A stretch of 64,000 bases of DNA, taken from assembly GCF_013184775.1 (NCBI RefSeq), contig NZ_JAATVV010000001.1:124001-188000 (forward strand). The letters are read 5' to 3'. Below, piece by piece: positions 27,967-36,327 of this stretch. Source of the DNA: Martelella sp. HB161492 (lineage in GTDB: Bacteria; Pseudomonadota; Alphaproteobacteria; Rhizobiales; Rhizobiaceae). The number at the start of each line of letters is the position of its first letter. Position 1 is the first letter of the stretch. The translations under genes and the position numbers were made by a program. Under the pieces are notes generated by a model. It was given only the letters and a program-made list of their open reading frames with translations. It was not told the DNA's origin and searched no databases.

Positions 27967-28917
27967 TTACTGCTGGATATAGCTCGGATCGGCCAGAACC
28001 GTCAGATCCGGAATTTCCCTGATGACGCCGGCATCAAGCAGAAGCTGGGCAGCATCTTCGGAGAACTGCTTGTAAGGACCGTCGAAGAAGGCGATCGCCG
28101 CATCGCGGTCCTGCCATTCCAGATATTCAGCCGAAGCCTTGAATTCGTCTGCTGTCTGGTTCACGTCGGCACCCATGATCTCATAGGACTTGTCCGGCTC
28201 GGCAGCGATCATGTCCAGCGCCTGATAATAGGAGTTGGCCAGCGCCTTGGCAGCATCCGGATTGTCAGCCAGGAAGGCCGGCGTGCAGCCGAAGGTGTCG
28301 ATAACAGCCGGATAATCAACAGTTGTCGCCATGATCTTGCCGGCATCGCCCGCATCACGAACCGAAGAGAGATAGGGCTCATAGGTCATGGCAGCGTCGT
28401 TCTGGCCAGCCAGGAACGCCTGGGCCGCCGGACCGGGCTCCAGATTGACGACCTTGACGTCATCCATGGTCATGCCGTTCTGCTTCAGCATGTAAGCGAG
28501 CAGGAAGTAAGGCGACGTGCCGGGTGCGGAGGCCGCAATGGTCTTGCCTTTCAGATCAGCAAAGGAGGAAATGTCGTTGCGGACAACAATGCCATCGGCG
28601 CCGTGCGACTGATCGAGCTGGAAGATCTGCGTCGTCGGAACACCGGCAGCAGCCCAGACGATAAAGGTCTCGGTGGTGGTGGCCGCGCACTGGATGTCGC
28701 CGGATGCCAGCGCCAGATGGCGGCTTGCCTGCGGGATCTTGACCAGCGTGACATCAAGACCGTTCTTCTCGAAGATGCCGGCTTCCTTGGCCAGCGTCAG
28801 CGGTGCAAAACCGGTCCAGCCGGAAAAGCCGATGGCAACCTTGGTATCGGCGGCATGGGCGGCGGTGGCCGCCATGAAACCGCAAAGCGAGGCTGCGGCA
28901 ATCCACTTCATGTTCAT
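27967..28917 (-). CDS. NitT/TauT (NMT1/THI5-like) ABC transporter substrate-binding protein
   Basis: A 316-residue periplasmic binding protein with a signal peptide (MNMKWIAAASLCGFMAATAA, cleavage likely after AHA). The mature part has the SsuA/TauA/THI5 layout: GFSGWTGFAPLTLAKEAGIF, ADLKGKTIAASAPGTSPYFL and a later VNLEPGPAAQAFLAGQNDAA. The ATG at 28917 has GAGGGG 7 bases upstream, better than the in-frame ATG at 28959. The ligand is unknown. Linkage to hutC/hutF suggests a histidine-catabolic compound such as urocanate or formiminoglutamate; pyrimidines (preTA nearby) are the other option. Confidence 0.88.
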   Translation of the reverse strand: MNMKWIAAASLCGFMAATAAHAADTKVAIGFSGWTGFAPLTLAKEAGIFEKNGLDVTLVKIPQASRHLALASGDIQCAATTTETFIVWAAAGVPTTQIFQLDQSHGADGIVVRNDISSFADLKGKTIAASAPGTSPYFLLAYMLKQNGMTMDDVKVVNLEPGPAAQAFLAGQNDAAMTYEPYLSSVRDAGDAGKIMATTVDYPAVIDTFGCTPAFLADNPDAAKALANSYYQALDMIAAEPDKSYEIMGADVNQTADEFKASAEYLEWQDRDAAIAFFDGPYKQFSEDAAQLLLDAGVIREIPDLTVLADPSYIQQ

Positions 28918-29000
28918 ATTCGAACCCCTCATTCTGTGAAATTTTATGCAGGCGGGCATTCTGCCCCTTCCATGGGCATACTAGCCATGGCCCATATATT

Positions 29001-29012
29001 TTGTCTAGACAA
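29001..29012. promoter_or_regulatory. HutC-like operator 1 (TTGTCTAGACAA)
   Basis: A perfect 12-bp palindrome. Its core GTCTAGAC fits GT-N-TA-N-AC, the consensus for the HutC subfamily of GntR repressors. It lies about 84 bp upstream of the substrate-binding-protein start and on that side of the divergent region, where it would block the leftward promoter. Confidence 0.6.
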
Positions 29013-29082
29013 ATTACAGGAAGTTTGTGCGCTGCGATGCCATCACATCATGCGTTGTCATTTGCGGTCCAAAGTCATTTTA

Positions 29083-29092
29083 TGTATATACA
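29083..29092. promoter_or_regulatory. HutC-like operator 2 (TGTATATACA)
   Basis: A perfect 10-bp palindrome matching both the GT-N-TA-N-AC subfamily rule and the TGTA-N2-TACA form reported for Pseudomonas HutC. It lies 26 bp before the proposed hutF start, where a bound repressor would block the hutF promoter. With operator 1 it makes a two-site divergent control region. Confidence 0.65.
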
Positions 29093-29117
29093 AAATAAGA
29101 CAATGGGGATGAGGCCG

Positions 29118-30464
29118 ATGACACGGATCTTTGCCGAGACGATATTGACGCGAAACGGCCTGGTGAGCAATGCCCGGCTGACGGTTCGCGAGGGGCTGAT
29201 TGACGCGATCGCAACGGACGTAGCGGCCGAGCCAGGCGATGAGCGGCACGGGCTGATCATTCCCGCCATACCCAACCTTCACAGCCACGCCTTCCAGCGC
29301 GCCATGGCCGGCATGACCGAGCGGCGCGGCATGACGGCCGACAGCTTCTGGAGCTGGCGCGAGCTGATGTATCGCTTTGCGTGGAAGATCCGGCCGGATG
29401 AGGTCGAAGCCATTGCGGCACAGCTCTACATGGAAATGCTGGAAGCAGGCTTCGGCCGGGTCGGAGAGTTCCATTATCTCCACAATGGCGAGGATGGCGG
29501 CCACTACGACAACATTGCCGAGATGGCGGAGCGGATTGCCGCTGCAGCGACAAAAACCGGTATCGGCCTGACGCTGCTGCCGGTTTTCTACGCCCAGTCC
29601 GGCTTTGGCGGCCTTGCCCCACATGAGGGCCAGCGCCGCTTCATCCATGACACGGAAAGCTTCGCGCGGCTGATGGCGGCGGCCCGGCAGGCGCTTTCTC
29701 CGCTTCCCACATCACGCCTGGGCGTTGCGCCCCACTCGCTGCGCGCCGTCACGCTTGAGGATCTGGGAAGGGTCGCCGCGCTCGCCGGCGATGGACCGAT
29801 CCACATTCATGTCGCCGAACAGCTGAAAGAGGTCGAAGACTGTATCGCCTGGAGCGGTACGCGCCCGGTCTCGCTACTGTTTGACAATGCCGCCGTCGAC
29901 GGGCGCTGGTGCCTGATCCACGCCACCCATATGAGCGCGGAAGAAACCGCCCGCTTTGCCCGCTCGGGCGCGGTCGCCGGTCTCTGCCCGGTCACGGAGG
30001 CCAATCTGGGTGACGGAACCTTTCCTGCCGCCGCCTTCCTGGCGGCGGGCGGGCGGCTTGGCGTCGGCTCTGATTCCAATGTGCTGATCGGTCTTGCCGA
30101 TGAATTGCGCCAGCTGGAATATTCGGCACGCCTTGCCGAACATGCCCGCAATGTGATCGCCCCGGCCGGCGGCTCCACCGGGCGTCACCTCATCGATCTC
30201 GCCGTCGATGGTGGCGCGCGCGCCCTTGGTGCTTCCGCGGCGATCACGGAAGGCGGTGCTGCCGATTTCGTCTCTCTCGATACTGCAACGGCCCCGTGGC
30301 TTCAGGGGGATGCAGCCCTTGATGGCTTTATCTTTGCCAATGCGGTGAAGGTTGACAGCGTCTGGATCGCCGGACGGAAGCTGGTCGAAAACGGCCGTCA
30401 CCGCGACCGCGATGCCATCACGGCCCGCTTCCACAAGGCCATGGCGACACTGATGGCGGCCTGA
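29118..30464 (+). CDS. hutF: Formimidoylglutamate deiminase
   Basis: About 448 residues, amidohydrolase superfamily. It converts N-formimino-L-glutamate to N-formyl-L-glutamate in the five-step histidine pathway. The metal motif is NLHSHAFQRAMAG (His55, His57), with IHIHVAEQLKEVEDC, LIHATHMSAEE and the final metal Asp in GVGSDSNVLI. RRGMTADSFWSWRELMY is typical of HutF. The start at 29118 gives the normal family length; in-frame ATGs at 29103 and 29109 are close alternatives. The longest frame to 29001 would run through the operator and is rejected. hutH, hutU, hutI and hutG are absent from the window. Confidence 0.93.
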   Translation: MTRIFAETILTRNGLVSNARLTVREGLIDAIATDVAAEPGDERHGLIIPAIPNLHSHAFQRAMAGMTERRGMTADSFWSWRELMYRFAWKIRPDEVEAIAAQLYMEMLEAGFGRVGEFHYLHNGEDGGHYDNIAEMAERIAAAATKTGIGLTLLPVFYAQSGFGGLAPHEGQRRFIHDTESFARLMAAARQALSPLPTSRLGVAPHSLRAVTLEDLGRVAALAGDGPIHIHVAEQLKEVEDCIAWSGTRPVSLLFDNAAVDGRWCLIHATHMSAEETARFARSGAVAGLCPVTEANLGDGTFPAAAFLAAGGRLGVGSDSNVLIGLADELRQLEYSARLAEHARNVIAPAGGSTGRHLIDLAVDGGARALGASAAITEGGAADFVSLDTATAPWLQGDAALDGFIFANAVKVDSVWIAGRKLVENGRHRDRDAITARFHKAMATLMAA

Positions 30465-30573
30465 GGCCATGCGCCCCCTTCCTGCCTGATGGCCCGGCAT
30501 GATAACAAGGCGGCAATTTCAGCCCTGCCGCCTTCAGCTCCTGTCCGGGCGGCTTATTTTCAGGAGGTTTGCC

Positions 30574-31098
30574 TTGTCTGAGGACATCCGCCGGCCACGC
30601 GCCGATGAACTCCCCTATCGCCCCAATGTCGGTGTCATGGTGCTCAATCGTGACGGCAAGGTCTGGGTTGGCCGCCGCCTGTCGGAAAACAACAGCGAAA
30701 GCGATGGCCGCCCGCAGCTGTGGCAGATGCCCCAGGGCGGCATAGATGCCGGTGAGGCTCCGCTGCCCGCAGCTATGCGCGAACTCTATGAAGAAACGGG
30801 CATGAAGACCGTAACGCTTCTGGCCGAGGCCTCACGCTGGATCAATTATGATCTGCCGGAAGCGCTGATCGGCATCGGCCTGCGCGGCAGATATCGCGGC
30901 CAGACCCAGCGCTGGTTCGCCTTCCGCTTCGAAGGTGACGAGCGCGAGATCGCCATTGACCCGCCGCCTCAGGGCCACATGCGCGAATTCGATGCCTGGC
31001 AATGGGTCGACATGGAGGCCCTTCCCGACCTGATCGTGGACTTCAAACGTGCCGTCTACCAGGAGATCGTCGCCGAATTCCGCCACCTTGTGGCCTGA
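30574..31098 (+). CDS. rppH: RNA pyrophosphohydrolase (Nudix)
   Basis: A 174-residue Nudix hydrolase that removes pyrophosphate from the 5' end of mRNAs to start decay. The Nudix box reads [17 protein letters not shown] followed by YEETGM, fitting G-x5-E-x7-R-E-U-x-E-E-x-G-U. The amino end [20 protein letters not shown] and [11 protein letters not shown] are typical RppH. The start is a TTG at 30574, with AGGAGGT ending about 5 bases upstream; upstream in-frame ATGs do not have such a site. A terminator hairpin follows. Confidence 0.94.
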   Translation: MSEDIRRPRADELPYRPNVGVMVLNRDGKVWVGRRLSENNSESDGRPQLWQMPQGGIDAGEAPLPAAMRELYEETGMKTVTLLAEASRWINYDLPEALIGIGLRGRYRGQTQRWFAFRFEGDEREIAIDPPPQGHMREFDAWQWVDMEALPDLIVDFKRAVYQEIVAEFRHLVA

Positions 31099-31100
31099 CG

Positions 31101-31135
31101 AAAAACCCCGGCCTCATGCGGGCCGGGGCTCTTCT
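31101..31135. terminator. Bidirectional terminator between rppH and bfr
   Basis: An 8-bp stem CCCCGGCC/GGCCGGGG (31106-31113 with 31121-31128) has a 7-base loop, AAAAA on the left and a pyrimidine-rich CTCTTCTTC tail on the right. It lies between the convergent rppH and bfr genes and can serve both, better for rppH on the U side and for bfr through the A run. Confidence 0.75.
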
Positions 31136-31170
31136 TCATCAATGATCAGACTGCACTGCAGCATAGATGA

Positions 31171-31659
31171 TCAGTCTTCCGCCTCATTGGTGGCGGCAGC
31201 GTTGAGCATGGCGTATTTCTTGTCGCCAAGTGTTTCAAGCAGCTCAAGCTGGGTCTCGAGGAAGTCGATATGGCCCTCCTCATCAATCATCAGCTCCTCG
31301 AAGAGCTTCATGCTCACATAATCACCAGCTTCGTGACAGATATCACGCGAGGCCTTGTAGGAATTGCGGGCCTCATATTCACCGGCAAGATCGGCTTCCA
31401 GCACTTCCTTGACATTCTGGCCGATGCGCAGTGGTGCAAGTGTCTGCAGATTGGGATGACCTTCGAGGAAGATAATGCGATCCACCAGCTTGTCGGCGTG
31501 GTGCATTTCCTCGATCGATTCGGCGCGCTCCTTGGCGGCGAGCTTGGTTAAGCCCCAATCCTCAAGAAGACGGTAATGCAGCCAATACTGATTGACCGCA
31601 CCAAGCTCAAGAAACAGTGCTTCGTTCAGCCGCTCGATGACTTTTTTGTCGCCTTTCAA
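31171..31659 (-). CDS. bfr: Bacterioferritin
   Basis: A 162-residue haem-containing iron-storage protein forming 24-mers. Starting at the TTG at 31659 ([18 protein letters not shown]) puts the ferroxidase ligands Glu18, Glu51, His54 and the haem ligand Met52 exactly at the standard Bfr numbering, which is strong support for this start. A GGAG lies about 8 bases upstream. The longer ATG at 31683 has no ribosome site. The gene's first 53 bp overlap the end of the bacterioferritin-associated ferredoxin gene. Confidence 0.95.
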   Translation of the reverse strand: MKGDKKVIERLNEALFLELGAVNQYWLHYRLLEDWGLTKLAAKERAESIEEMHHADKLVDRIIFLEGHPNLQTLAPLRIGQNVKEVLEADLAGEYEARNSYKASRDICHEAGDYVSMKLFEELMIDEEGHIDFLETQLELLETLGDKKYAMLNAAATNEAED

Positions 31660-31936
31660 TGTCCGCTCTCCTGTTTTGTTCATGGAACTGTTTGAGGCGG
31701 CTCATAAAATCAAAAATCTCCGCCTCGGTCGAGTCACGTTTCAGATGATACGCCTCTGTCGTGCGGATGATAATGTCGACGACGTTCGGGAAGCAACCGC
31801 AGCAACGGCCGCGCTTTGCCATACGGTGGTAGACTTTCGCCGGTACGATAAGCTGCCAGCAATCTTCTGCGAGGAGCTCGTTAACCGTGTCCTCGATCTC
31901 TTTTTCAGTGATGAAATTGCAGCTGCAGACGAGCAT
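31607..31936 (-). CDS. bfd: Bacterioferritin-associated ferredoxin
   Basis: A 109-residue protein with the BFD [2Fe-2S] ligands C-x-C (Cys4, Cys6, in [10 protein letters not shown]) and C-x2-C (Cys45, Cys48, in RCCGCFP). Bfd binds Bfr and reduces stored Fe(III) for release. The tail after about residue 70 ([20 protein letters not shown]) is longer than in the compact enterobacterial protein (about 64 residues) and is read from DNA that also encodes the start of bfr. The overlap means bfr translation probably depends on bfd. An inverted repeat TGACCACTGTCA at 31994-32005 upstream covers a TTGACA-like element. Confidence 0.9.
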   Translation of the reverse strand: MLVCSCNFITEKEIEDTVNELLAEDCWQLIVPAKVYHRMAKRGRCCGCFPNVVDIIIRTTEAYHLKRDSTEAEIFDFMSRLKQFHEQNRRADIERRQKSHRAAERSTVS

Positions 31937-32236
31937 GACCTTAACCGATGGCTGTTAAACCTTCCTTTTCGAGGCGACTTTGCCGAAAGAAGGTGACCAC
32001 TGTCAAGATTTTTCTGGAGTATGAAAGTTCACATTTAGGCGACGCAGTGTTCATGTGGACGCGGCCGATGACGCTTAAGCGGCTTTTCAGCGACCGGGCG
32101 ACATACTGTGCGCCGGGCCTCCCACCTCTCAGACACGCGACAAAATACCGCATGCCACACGGCAGCGGATTTTACATGTAGAGAAAGGAGAAGGGAGGAA
32201 ATGCTCTGGTCCGATCCGCCCCCAGATCAGAACCGG
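31937..32236. other. Gene-free region upstream of bfd
   Basis: About 300 bp without a supportable gene; reading frames here overlap one another and match nothing. Features visible on the leftward strand are a TTGACA hexamer (complement of 32001-32006) overlapped by the palindrome TGACCACTGTCA (31994-32005), a possible iron-responsive operator for bfd-bfr. I see no good -10 element at the right distance and no clear Irr or RirA consensus. Confidence 0.4.
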
Positions 32237-32386
32237 TCAGTGAATTGCCGCAGTCGCACAAGGATCGATGCCATAGGCCGGTGCACAGCCATCCTTGCCG
32301 GCAGCGACCGTACCCGGCGCAGCAAGCGAGGCGGCGATGATAACCAGCGCAGCACCAACAAAGAGGAAGGCAATCGATTTACCCAT
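32237..32386 (-). CDS. Small exported or membrane protein (hypothetical)
   Basis: A 49-residue protein: MGKSIAFLFVGAALVIIAAS gives a Lys-led hydrophobic signal or anchor, then a short tail with two cysteines (DGCAPAYGIDPCATA). AAAGG lies about 9 bases before the ATG. I do not recognise the family. The Cys pair in a short periplasmic tail suggests a disulfide or metal site, which is only a guess. The gene is isolated, between bfd and the NDUFA9-like gene, and may be driven by an extracytoplasmic-function sigma promoter about 100 bp upstream. Confidence 0.6.
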   Translation of the reverse strand: MGKSIAFLFVGAALVIIAASLAAPGTVAAGKDGCAPAYGIDPCATAAIH

Positions 32387-32491
32387 CGCGAAAGACCTTT
32401 CAGTATCTGATCGCTCAATCATGATCACGCCCAACATGTCAACAAAGCGTAAACAACGTTACCCTTGTGACAGCAGTATCACTACGTCTAT

Positions 32492-32516
32492 GACGCAGAG
32501 GTGAAAATTTTGTTCC
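32492..32516 (-). promoter_or_regulatory. EcfG-like promoter (GGAAC-N16-CGTC)
   Basis: On the leftward strand GGAAC (complement of 32512-32516) is followed after 16 bases by CGTC (complement of 32492-32495). The general stress sigma factor EcfG of rhizobia recognises GGAAC-N16/17-CGTT, so this differs in one base. It would drive the small exported protein, about 105 bp downstream. Weak evidence from one site. Confidence 0.35.
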
Positions 32517-32546
32517 AATTATGATGCCATGAAGCGCATTTTGCCC

Positions 32547-33518
32547 TCAGGCGACACGCCCGAACTGCCCGTGTTCGCGGTACTGCACCAGATATGACGG
32601 CAGGACTGAACCGAGCACGACCGGCGTAATGCCCGCCGCCTCGAGTGTGCGTCCTTCCGCAATCGCCTCGGCAGAGACGACATTGTCATGCTTCAGCAGC
32701 CGAATCTGATCCGGCGTTACCGGCGGCCTGACCAGCGGCACCGCGGAGGCGATGCCGGCAAACAGCGAGGCCAGCCCGAAAGGAACAGACACCAGCCGGC
32801 GCTTGCGCCCGGTGATCTTCAAAATCATCTCGAGACACTGACGGAAATCGACAACGTCGCGACCGCCAAGTTCGTAGATTGCTCCGTTGACGAGCTTACC
32901 TTCGACAGACAGCGCGACAGCCTCAGCAACATCACCGACATAGACCGGCTGGAATTTCGTCCTGCCTCCGCCGATCAGCGGCAGGAAGGGCGATGACAAT
33001 GTCATGGCTGCAAATTTGTTGAAAAACTGGTCTTCCGTACCGAAGACCAGTGACGGTCTCAGGATCACGGCATCGCCGAGCGTATCCTGCACCGCCCTTT
33101 CGCCGGCAGCCTTCGTGCGCGCGTAGGAAGACGCTGCGCTGGCACTGGCACCGATGGCAGAAACATGGGTGAGCGCAGCACCTTCAGCCCGCGCGGCTTC
33201 GGCAACGAGCGCGGCGCCCTTGGCCTGCACGGAATCGAACTTGTTCTTGCCGCTCTCGAACAGCAGACCGACACAATTGACGACATGGGATGCGCCGGAA
33301 ACGGCATTTTTGACCGAATCGGGATAACGCAGATTGGCCTGAACGAACGTGATCTGCCCGACATTGCCGAGCGGCTGCAGGAAACCGGCAAGATCCGGCC
33401 GACGGACCGCAACACGAATGCGATAGCCACGCTTGGCAAGCGCACGCACGACATAGCGCCCGAGAAAACCCGACCCACCGAATACCGTCACCAACGGGGG
33501 AATATTCGAAAGCGTCAT
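32547..33518 (-). CDS. Complex I NDUFA9-family NAD(P)-binding protein
   Basis: A 323-residue atypical short-chain dehydrogenase. The Rossmann loop VTVFGGSGFLGRYVVRAL is at residues about 9-26, followed by VNCVGLLFE and a Y-x3-K-like SYARTKAAGERAV. FQPVYVGDVAEAV and the carboxyl LLKHDNVVS match the NDUFA9-like family of alphaproteobacteria, homologous to a mitochondrial complex I accessory subunit. Whether it associates with bacterial complex I is not settled. The ATG at 33518 has AGGAG 7 bases upstream; the longest frame to 33614 lacks this. About 150 bp separate it from pyrF on the same strand. Confidence 0.87.
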   Translation of the reverse strand: MTLSNIPPLVTVFGGSGFLGRYVVRALAKRGYRIRVAVRRPDLAGFLQPLGNVGQITFVQANLRYPDSVKNAVSGASHVVNCVGLLFESGKNKFDSVQAKGAALVAEAARAEGAALTHVSAIGASASAASSYARTKAAGERAVQDTLGDAVILRPSLVFGTEDQFFNKFAAMTLSSPFLPLIGGGRTKFQPVYVGDVAEAVALSVEGKLVNGAIYELGGRDVVDFRQCLEMILKITGRKRRLVSVPFGLASLFAGIASAVPLVRPPVTPDQIRLLKHDNVVSAEAIAEGRTLEAAGITPVVLGSVLPSYLVQYREHGQFGRVA

Positions 33519-33670
33519 AGCTCGCTCCTGACTGCACACATGTTCATGATAGATTGCAATTCCCTTAGCCCAATCCGACAGCAAGGTGAAGTGCCTAACG
33601 CCGCTGCGGCCCAAAAGGCAGTGTTTTTTCCGCCTCGTGGCTTTGCCGTCACAGGTAATTAATGCCCGAC

Positions 33671-34378
33671 TTACCGGTTGGCCGGCCAGATGGCCGTTTC
33701 AACTTCTCCGAGAATGGCGCGCACGGCTGCCTGCGGGTCGTCTGCCTTGACCACAGGGCGTGCGACGACAAGATGGGAGGCCCCGGCCTTGACGGCATCA
33801 TGCGGGGTGACAACCCGCTTCTGATCCCCCTGGTCCGCGCCGAGCGGGCGGATACCAGGCGTCACGACCGCCATGTCCGGCCCGACGATCTGGCGCACGA
33901 TGTCAGCTTCTGCAGCTGAACAGACGATCCCGCCCATCCCCGCTTCAGCCGCCTGCGCCGCGCGCTTTTCCACCAGGCTCTTCGCATCGATTGCATACCC
34001 GGCCTCAAGCAGATCCTCGTCATCCATGGAGGTGAGGACGGTAACGCCGAGCAGGCAGAGGCCGGAGCCCTCGGCGGCAGCCACGGCAGCCCGCATGGCC
34101 TTGGGATAAGCGTGCAATGTCAGCATCGACATGCCCATCTTGGCGATATTCTCGACACCCTTGGCAACCGTGTTGTCGATATCGAGCAGCTTCATATCAA
34201 GGAAGATCTTCTTGCCGTCGGCAGCCAGCTCGCGGGCGAAATCCAGTCCGCCTGCAAAAGCCAGCTGATAGCCGATCTTGTAGAAATCCACCGCATCGCC
34301 CAGCAGCGTGACCATGGCTTCCGCCTCGGCCACCGTCGGGATATCCAGCCCGACAATCAATCGATCCTTCGCACTCAT
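33671..34378 (-). CDS. pyrF: Orotidine 5'-phosphate decarboxylase
   Basis: A 235-residue enzyme that makes UMP from OMP, the last step of pyrimidine synthesis. It begins [20 protein letters not shown]. The catalytic D-x-K-x-x-D tetrad motif is [13 protein letters not shown] (Asp61, Lys63, Asp66). [19 protein letters not shown] is the phosphate-binding loop. The ATG at 34378 overlaps the stop of the upstream histidine-phosphatase-fold gene by 4 bp (ATGA) and has AAGGA about 8 bases upstream. An in-frame ATG at 34387 is the alternative. Confidence 0.96.
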   Translation of the reverse strand: MSAKDRLIVGLDIPTVAEAEAMVTLLGDAVDFYKIGYQLAFAGGLDFARELAADGKKIFLDMKLLDIDNTVAKGVENIAKMGMSMLTLHAYPKAMRAAVAAAEGSGLCLLGVTVLTSMDDEDLLEAGYAIDAKSLVEKRAAQAAEAGMGGIVCSAAEADIVRQIVGPDMAVVTPGIRPLGADQGDQKRVVTPHDAVKAGASHLVVARPVVKADDPQAAVRAILGEVETAIWPANR

Positions 34379-34965
34379 TTCGGCCATCCTTCCCATCGTT
34401 CCATCGGCGTCCAGTCGCATAAAAGCCCGCCATCGGAAAGGCTGAAGCAGAAAATATTTCCGCCACCGGCCGGCTGATCCTCATCGGCACCGATCGCCAC
34501 ACCTTTCAGATGGCACTTCAGCAGCGTTCCAACCGCGCCATGGCCGACAAAGGCGATGGGGCGTTTCCACCGCCGAAGCGCAAGCACGGACTGAACAGCT
34601 TTGACAATGCGCGCCTGCGCATCCTCAGCCCGCTCCCAGCCGCGATAGGAGACATCCGGCTGCCCGAGAAAGGCGAGCCGTGCAGCCTCGAAATCCGCAC
34701 CAGCCAGATAGCCGGTGGCCGAGCGGTCATTTTCATGAGTCTCTGCCACAATCTCGAAACCACGTCCCGCCGCTGCCGCCAGAATGCCTGCGGCCTCAAC
34801 CGCCTTGGTTTCAGCACTCGCGATGATATGGCCGAGGTCCTGCACGACTGGCCGCGCGGCAAAGGCCGCCATGCGCTTTCGCCCGAGAGCGGAAAGCCGC
34901 CATTCAGGCACCGGCACGGCAGGATCCTGGTCCACCTGGGGATGCGTGACGTAGAGTGCGTAAAT
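34375..34965 (-). CDS. Histidine-phosphatase-fold protein, apparent ATT start
   Basis: About 196 residues. Translating upstream of the first GTG (34935) gives [20 protein letters not shown], which is the first beta strand of the histidine phosphatase (phosphoglycerate-mutase-like) fold. There is no ATG, GTG or TTG before that strand. The likely initiator is the ATT at 34965, with GGGGAGGGG just upstream. The usual RHG motif is THP here: the His is kept and the Arg is lost. The second catalytic His is in [11 protein letters not shown]. Activity is therefore uncertain. The gene starts 22 bp after dnaN and overlaps pyrF by 4 bp. Confidence 0.7.
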   Translation of the reverse strand: MYALYVTHPQVDQDPAVPVPEWRLSALGRKRMAAFAARPVVQDLGHIIASAETKAVEAAGILAAAAGRGFEIVAETHENDRSATGYLAGADFEAARLAFLGQPDVSYRGWERAEDAQARIVKAVQSVLALRRWKRPIAFVGHGAVGTLLKCHLKGVAIGADEDQPAGGGNIFCFSLSDGGLLCDWTPMERWEGWPK

Positions 34966-34987
34966 CGTCCCCTCCCCGTTGGTCGGC

Positions 34988-36106
34988 CTAAACGCGCATC
35001 GGCATCAGGACATAGAGCGCTTCGGCGCTGGCCGTATCACGGATCAGCGTCGGCGATCCGGCATCGGCAAACAGGAAAACGGCATCCTCGCCGGTCAGCT
35101 GCGAGGTAATGTCGAGCAGATATTTGGCGTTGAAGCCGATATCCATCGGCTCGCTGTCATAGGAGACGGCGAGTTCATCGGTGGCGCTGCCCGAATCGGG
35201 ATTGTTGACGGTCAGCGTCAGCTGGCCTTCGGAAAGCGACAGCTTGACGGCGCGGCCGCGCTCAGATGACACCGTCGAAACGCGGTCAACGGCCTTGGCG
35301 AAGCCCTGGCAATCAATGCGCATCTCGCGATCATTATTGGCCGGAATAACACGCTGATAATCCGGGAAAGTGCCGTCGATCAGCTTCGACGTCATGACGA
35401 TCTCGCCAATGGTAAAGCGGATCTTCGCATCGGAAACCTCGACCTTGACGCTTGCCTCCGGGTCGTCAACCAGCTTCTGGATCTCGCCCACCGTCTTGCG
35501 CGGAATGATGACGCCCGGCATGTTTTCGCAACCCGCAGGCGCCTCGATCTCGGCGCGCGCCAGACGGTGACCATCGGTGGCGACAGCACGCAGCTTCAAA
35601 GACGACCCCTCGCTCATGGCGTGGAAGAAGATGCCGTTCAGATAATAGCGGGTTTCCTCGGTGGAAATCGCGAACTGGGTCCGGTCGATCAGCATCTTCA
35701 GCTCGGAGGCCTTGATGGTGAAGGCATGGCTGAAGGTGCCGGCGGTCAGATCCGGAAAATCGGCTTCGGGCAGGCATTGCAGCGAAAACTTCGACCGGCC
35801 CGAGGCAACCGAGATCGACGCCCCATCGGGATCGGTCGCCAGCATCACCTCCGAACCGTCCGAAAGCTTGCGGACGATTTCATAAAGCAGATAGGCGGGC
35901 ACGGTGGTCGCACCGGCCTTTTCCACCATGGCAGCCGTTGCCTCGGTGATTTCAAGATCCAGGTCGGTTGCCTTCATGGTCAGGCTGTTGCCTTCGGCCT
36001 TCAGCAGCACATTGGAGAGAATCGGGATCGTGTTGCGCCTTTCGACCACGCGATGAACATGGTTCAGGGACTTCAACAGGTTGGACCGCTCCAGGGTGAT
36101 ACGCAT
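34988..36106 (-). CDS. dnaN: DNA polymerase III beta subunit (sliding clamp)
   Basis: A 372-residue processivity clamp, a dimer ring around DNA that tethers polymerase III and many repair proteins. It begins MRITLERSNLLKSLNHVHRV and has the three-domain layout, with ILSNVLLKAEGNSLTMKATD in domain I, FPDYQRVIPANNDREMRID before domain III and the conserved carboxyl end YVLMPMRV that forms part of the binding pocket. The ATG at 36106 has GGAAG about 8 bases upstream and is preferred over 36121. dnaA and recF are not adjacent in this organism. Confidence 0.97.
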   Translation of the reverse strand: MRITLERSNLLKSLNHVHRVVERRNTIPILSNVLLKAEGNSLTMKATDLDLEITEATAAMVEKAGATTVPAYLLYEIVRKLSDGSEVMLATDPDGASISVASGRSKFSLQCLPEADFPDLTAGTFSHAFTIKASELKMLIDRTQFAISTEETRYYLNGIFFHAMSEGSSLKLRAVATDGHRLARAEIEAPAGCENMPGVIIPRKTVGEIQKLVDDPEASVKVEVSDAKIRFTIGEIVMTSKLIDGTFPDYQRVIPANNDREMRIDCQGFAKAVDRVSTVSSERGRAVKLSLSEGQLTLTVNNPDSGSATDELAVSYDSEPMDIGFNAKYLLDITSQLTGEDAVFLFADAGSPTLIRDTASAEALYVLMPMRV

Positions 36107-36327
36107 GACTTTCGCTTCCACTCAATCTCCGCCGCACGGGCGTTTGGAACCAGCGGCCACGATCAGGTGCCGCCGCAGGTTTGGGGGCTCAAATTGACAG
36201 GAAAGCCGGGTGAAAGGCAAGGGCCGGTTTTCACGCCATACCCATAATTCACATGAGGACGGCTTCAATATCCTTGTCGCCAGTGCAAAGCCGTGATCAT
36301 AAGAAGACATGAACAGGGACAACAACC

